DNA from: JAITWN01 sp964581365
GTDB lineage: Bacteria > Pseudomonadota > Gammaproteobacteria > SZUA-140
NCBI GenBank assembly: GCA_964581365.1
Contig: CAZOOF010000046.1
Span: 1-17,893, forward strand
Reading direction: 5' to 3'
Length of the DNA: 17,893 nt
The translations under genes and the position numbers were made by a program. This document shows, in pieces, positions 14,402-17,893 of the stretch. Every line of letters begins with the position of its first letter. Positions within the stretch are counted from its first letter, which is position 1. The notes beneath the pieces were generated by a model. That model did no database searches and was not told the DNA's origin. It was given only the letters and a program-made list of their open reading frames with translations.

Positions 14402-16939
14402 TCAGGAAGCCTGGCGGATGCCACCGGCCGCCGCCTCCCCTGCCACCCCGCCGCGCAGCCTCGGACGCAGCCAGCACAGCGCAACCGGCAGCACGATCAG
14501 AGCGATCGAGCTGGCGATGACCATGTAAGTGGCAACGAAATAGCCCAGCTTGATGTGCGGCGGAAACTGCGACAACCCCAGAATCAGGAAGCCCGCGGTC
14601 ACGACCACCGCATTGAACACGATCGGTTTGCCCACCGAGCGCATGGCGCCGAGCACCGATTCCTGCTCATCGCTGCCTCGCCTGCGCTCGAGCATGTAAC
14701 GGGAAATGTAGTGAACCGTGTAGTCCACACCAACGCCGATCGCGACCCCTGCGGCGAGCACTGTGGATACATCCATGGGAATCCGAAGCCAGCCCGCGGC
14801 GCCCGCGACGATGGCGGTGCTGACGGTGATGGGGATCACCGTCAGCAGGCCGGCTGCCAGCGACCTGTAGAGAAGCGCCGCCATCAGCAGGATGCCGATC
14901 TTCGACAGCAGGATCGCCAGCACCTGGCTGTTGATCAGCATCTCGGCCCAGACATAGGAATTGTTGGCTGAACCCGCATAGCCGACCTTCACCCCGAACT
15001 CCGCCAGCTCCCGATCCGCCCACGCGCGCGTCGCATCGATGATCGCCTTCAGATCCTGCGTATGGTCGGTATTGATGGCGAAAGTCAGATTGGCGACGCT
15101 GTAATCGTAGTTGACGATTTCATCGAGCAGCTCCGGACGACCCGAGACCGAGAGCAGGAACAGAAACTCCCCGACTTCAGCCTGCGTCTGCGGCAGTATC
15201 TCGTAGGCAGGATCATTCGCATGCAGGCTGCGATTGGCCGTCTTCACGAAATCAACCAGAGACACCGAGCCGCCGACATGCGGAAGCGACTCGACATAGC
15301 CGACCATGTCTTCGAGTCGCTTCAGCAGCTCGGGGGACTTCAGCGCGTCCGGCTCGCCGCCATCGACGACCACATTCAGGAAGATGGTGCCATCGAACTT
15401 TTCATTGAGCAGATCGTTGGAGACGACGACCTCCGAATCATCGAGGAAGTCACCCATCCAGCTCGAGTCGACATAAAGCCGTTGCGCGCCGATGCCGAAG
15501 GCGACGACGAGCCCGAGCACCACCACCGTGACCGCGGCGCGGTGCTTCATCATGCTGCGGGCGCTGCGCACCAGTACCCGCGCCAGCACGCCGCTTTCGT
15601 TGTGAACACGCAGCGCCCGGCGATGGGCAAGATAGCCGCTAACATGGGGTCGCATCAGACTGAGCATAGCGGGCACGAACACGATCGATACCAGCCAGCA
15701 GAAGATGATGCCGATCGCAGTGAACAGGCCGAAGATCTTGAACGGCGGCATTTCCGCCCACCACAGCGACATGAAGCCGACCGCCGTGGTCAGCGTGGTG
15801 ATCATCAGCGGCGGGTTCAGGTCATCCATCAGCTGACGCACCAGGGTTGGCGCATCGCGCTGAGCGTCGGCAATAACCAGATCCTCGAAGTGGGTGAGAA
15901 CGTGGAGCGCATCGGCGATGCCGACCGCGATCAGGATCACCGGAAGCATCGTCGAGATGGTGTACATGGGAATGCCAGCGGCCGCCATGGCGCCCGCCGT
16001 CCACACAACCGCGATCGCCACCACCGCCAGCGGCAGGAACACGCCGCGCAGGGTGCGGAAGAGAATGAACAGCACCACGCAGATGGCGAGCCCCAGCAAA
16101 GGAAGCATGACCTTGAGATCCGACAGCGCATGCTGCCCCGAGGTCACCTCGATCACCGGGCGACCGGCCATGAAGAAACGATCGCCATTGTCGGCCACCT
16201 GCTCGTAGAGCGCTCGATCCCACTGCTCCCAACTGTCGGCGCCCCAGCCGCCTTCTCCGCCCCAGCTGTCCTGCTCACCGCCGGACTGCTGCTCGCTGCC
16301 CTGCCAGCCGCCACCCCAGCCACTGTCGCCGGCGCCCCAGGTGGTGCTGGCATTGCCGCGCAACTCCTCCATGATCATCGCCCGGACCTGGAAGTAGGTC
16401 TGATAGCGATGCTCGATACCTTCCTTGAGCTTGACCCGGATCATGGTCGCCTTGCCGTCGGCCGAGACCAGATTGCCGACGAACAGGCTGGCATTGTCGT
16501 AAACCAGCTCTTTCATGCGGGCGACATCTTCAGCGCTCGGCTGCGGATTCTCCAGCAGCGCGACGTTGAGCAGCTCATCCTCGGTGCCCACGAACACCGT
16601 CGCCGATGCCAGGGAAGCGACGTCGACGCGCCGCTGAGCCAGCGCGCCCGGCAGCTGTGAAGCCTTGTCGGTGATGCGCGCGACGCGGGCGATCGTCTCG
16701 GGGTTGAATATCCCTTCTTCATTGACGATGGCGATGATGACCGAGTCCTTCACATGGAAGACGTCAGCGACCATTTCGTCGAACTGGATGGCGGGATGGC
16801 CGGGAGGGAAATAGACGCGGGCATCGGTTTCCCAGCGCAGCTTGCCCATCTGCGTCAGGGCCAGGACGGTGAGGGCGAGCACGATCAGGATCGCGCTGCG
16901 CGGAAACATGACGGGAAGATGGGAAAGGCGCTTGAGCAT
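14402..16939 (-). CDS. MMPL/RND-superfamily transporter
   Basis: The 845-residue product starts at ATG 16937-16939, with AGGACGG upstream. It has the RND layout: one N-terminal helix (about 15-32), a large periplasmic loop, a block of five helices (about 275-430), a second helix-loop unit from about 468, and a final helix block (about 675-825). The aspartates in GIADALH (Asp343) and GVGVDYTVH (Asp739) sit in the two pseudo-equivalent helices and are the likely proton-relay residues. Family members use the proton gradient to move lipids or other hydrophobic molecules across or out of the inner membrane, often with LolA-like partners. The first loop holds a tryptophan/glycine-rich insert (about 197-240). 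It faces argA with no spacer and follows accC on the same strand after a 286-base gap. Confidence 0.9.
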   Translation of the reverse strand: MLKRLSHLPVMFPRSAILIVLALTVLALTQMGKLRWETDARVYFPPGHPAIQFDEMVADVFHVKDSVIIAIVNEEGIFNPETIARVARITDKASQLPGALAQRRVDVASLASATVFVGTEDELLNVALLENPQPSAEDVARMKELVYDNASLFVGNLVSADGKATMIRVKLKEGIEHRYQTYFQVRAMIMEELRGNASTTWGAGDSGWGGGWQGSEQQSGGEQDSWGGEGGWGADSWEQWDRALYEQVADNGDRFFMAGRPVIEVTSGQHALSDLKVMLPLLGLAICVVLFILFRTLRGVFLPLAVVAIAVVWTAGAMAAAGIPMYTISTMLPVILIAVGIADALHVLTHFEDLVIADAQRDAPTLVRQLMDDLNPPLMITTLTTAVGFMSLWWAEMPPFKIFGLFTAIGIIFCWLVSIVFVPAMLSLMRPHVSGYLAHRRALRVHNESGVLARVLVRSARSMMKHRAAVTVVVLGLVVAFGIGAQRLYVDSSWMGDFLDDSEVVVSNDLLNEKFDGTIFLNVVVDGGEPDALKSPELLKRLEDMVGYVESLPHVGGSVSLVDFVKTANRSLHANDPAYEILPQTQAEVGEFLFLLSVSGRPELLDEIVNYDYSVANLTFAINTDHTQDLKAIIDATRAWADRELAEFGVKVGYAGSANNSYVWAEMLINSQVLAILLSKIGILLMAALLYRSLAAGLLTVIPITVSTAIVAGAAGWLRIPMDVSTVLAAGVAIGVGVDYTVHYISRYMLERRRGSDEQESVLGAMRSVGKPIVFNAVVVTAGFLILGLSQFPPHIKLGYFVATYMVIASSIALIVLPVALCWLRPRLRGGVAGEAAAGGIRQAS
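16220..16351 (-). other. Trp/Gly-rich low-complexity segment in the MMPL transporter
   Basis: These bases encode roughly residues 197-240 of the transporter, in the first periplasmic loop. The stretch contains repeated WG, GWGGGW and SWGGEGGWG elements mixed with S, E, D and Q. It interrupts otherwise ordinary loop sequence just after MEELRGN and ends at WEQWDRALYEQ. It is in frame and has no stop, so it is part of the protein. Confidence 0.8.
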
Positions 16940-17123
16940 GACTACCGTCCTAGGAACCCCGCTGGCGGCAGTCTGATCCGATCGGGCCGCGCGCACTCCG
17001 GGTGTTCGTGTATTTATGGAACGTCGCGATGCGCGACCAGCCAGGCTTCTGTATCGGCATCCGGATGGCTATCCGCAAGGTGCGGCCGCGCCAAGGGCCG
17101 TGCGGGTCCGCACTTGGTTAGAC

Positions 17124-17153
17124 AATGTAAAACACCCGCCATCCACCCGTCAA
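17124..17153 (-). promoter_or_regulatory. Weak candidate promoter for the MMPL transporter
   Basis: On the minus strand TTGACG (17148-17153) is followed 18 bases later by TACATT (17124-17129). The -10 is poor, and a 5-bp hairpin (GTGCG/CGCAC, 17100-17113) follows. It is the best candidate in the accC-transporter gap (16940-17225), where I see no gene. Confidence 0.3.
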
Positions 17154-17173
17154 ACGAACCCCCGGCGGCCTGT

Positions 17174-17211
17174 CCGGGACACGCCCCGCGCTCAGGAGCC
17201 TTGTGTCCCGG
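17174..17211 (-). terminator. Hairpin after accC, possible terminator without T-run
   Basis: CCGGGACAC (17174-17182) and GTGTCCCGG (17203-17211) form a perfect 9-bp stem around a 20-base loop that can itself fold (GCTC/GAGC). It begins 15 bases after the accC stop in the direction of transcription, as a terminator should, but no T-run follows. It may stabilise the accC 3' end instead. Confidence 0.45.
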
Positions 17212-17225
17212 GATTTCATCGGCGT

Positions 17226-17893
17226 CTAGCCCCGCGCCGCCGCCAGCTTCTTTTCCAGATAATGGATGTTGGTGCCCCCGTGCTGGAACGCCGCGTCCTG
17301 CAGGATATCCCGGTGCAGGGGAATATTGGTCTTGATGCCTTCGACGATGATTTCGGTGAGCGCCATCTGCATGCGCGCGATAGCGCTGTCCCGGTCGTCG
17401 CCATGAGCGATCAGCTTGCCGATCATCGAGTCGTAGTAAGGCGGCACCCGATAGCCGGCATAAATATGGGAATCGATACGGATACCCGGACCACCCGGCG
17501 GATGATACTGGGTGATGGTTCCCGGTGACGGCGTGAAGCTCAGCGGATCTTCCGCGTTGATACGGCATTCGATCGCGTGGCCGCGGAACTTTACATCGCT
17601 CTGACGGATGGAAAGTCCCATGCCGGCGGCGATACGGATCTGTTCCTTGACGATGTCGATGCCGGTCACCATCTCGGTCACCGGATGCTCTACCTGCAGG
17701 CGGGTATTCATCTCGATGAAGTAGAACTGCCCGTCCTGGTACAGGAACTCGAAGGTGCCGGCGCCGCGATATTCCGACTCGATGCAGGCGCGCACGCACA
17801 GCTCGCCGATGCGCTGACGCTGCTCCTCGCTGATGCCCGGCGCAGGAGCCTCTTCGATCACTTTCTGGTGGCGGCGCTGCATGGAGCAGTCGC
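17226..17893 (-). CDS. accC: Biotin carboxylase subunit of acetyl-CoA carboxylase, C-terminal half
   Basis: AccC carboxylates the biotin of the carrier protein AccB using ATP and bicarbonate, in the first step of fatty-acid synthesis. The gene runs off the right edge; the visible 221 residues begin at DCSMQRRHQKV and match the second half of the 449-residue E. coli protein. Visible active-site sequence includes EMNTRLQVEHPVTE, with the glutamates, Asn and Arg that bind metal-ATP and bicarbonate, and later GPGIRIDSHIYAGY, whose arginine corresponds to E. coli Arg338. HGGTNIHYLEKKL near the end is the conserved C-terminus. A hairpin 15 bases after the stop and a 286-base gap separate it from the MMPL gene. 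No frameshift or odd residue was noticed. Confidence 0.97.
   Translation of the reverse strand, partial: DCSMQRRHQKVIEEAPAPGISEEQRQRIGELCVRACIESEYRGAGTFEFLYQDGQFYFIEMNTRLQVEHPVTEMVTGIDIVKEQIRIAAGMGLSIRQSDVKFRGHAIECRINAEDPLSFTPSPGTITQYHPPGGPGIRIDSHIYAGYRVPPYYDSMIGKLIAHGDDRDSAIARMQMALTEIIVEGIKTNIPLHRDILQDAAFQHGGTNIHYLEKKLAAARG

Noticed and set aside
15062..16660. A 532-codon open frame on the plus strand inside the MMPL gene
   Set aside because: The translation is rich in His, Arg, Asp and Gln and has low complexity, typical of the antisense of a membrane-protein gene; no start signals support it.

Overview
The window looks like chromosomal DNA of a GC-rich Gram-negative bacterium, most likely a gammaproteobacterium. 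The evidence is a classical ArgA-type N-acetylglutamate synthase (kinase-like fold plus GNAT domain), an AccC closely similar to the Escherichia coli protein, several outer-membrane beta-barrel proteins ending in phenylalanine, and lipoproteins with ordinary lipoboxes. The genus cannot be read from the sequence alone. I see no tRNA, rRNA, CRISPR array, insertion sequence or phage gene.

Layout. Positions 1-183 (minus) hold the first 61 codons of an unrecognised secreted protein. Positions 445-7430 (plus) are a compact four-gene run: a LolA-like periplasmic protein, a DUF1302-type outer-membrane protein, a small outer-membrane barrel, and a 1192-residue protein with TPR repeats and a C-terminal barrel. 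Facing it, positions 7487-11191 (minus) encode three consecutive lipoproteins of 405, 664 and 110 residues; the middle one carries seven FG-GAP repeats. A divergent promoter region separates these from an orphan secreted protein (11372-12400, plus), which ends at a strong bidirectional terminator. Positions 12480-13093 hold two paralogous hydrophobic micropeptides of 25-26 residues (minus) and a palindrome-rich promoter region. Then come argA (13094-14401, plus) and, tail to tail with no spacer, an MMPL/RND transporter (14402-16939, minus). The 3' half of accC (minus) runs off the right edge.

How the parts may work together. Apart from housekeeping argA and accC, almost everything is envelope machinery. 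LolA-like and DUF1302-type proteins are commonly found near MMPL/RND transporters, so the transporter at 14402-16939 may serve the 445-7430 operon although argA and the lipoprotein block lie between them; this is inference. The TPR-barrel protein resembles BcsC/PgaA polysaccharide porins and Slam lipoprotein-display porins in layout. Its position beside three lipoproteins makes a lipoprotein surface-display role worth testing. The least expected item is the tandem micropeptide pair with its duplicated hairpin stem and operator-like palindromes.
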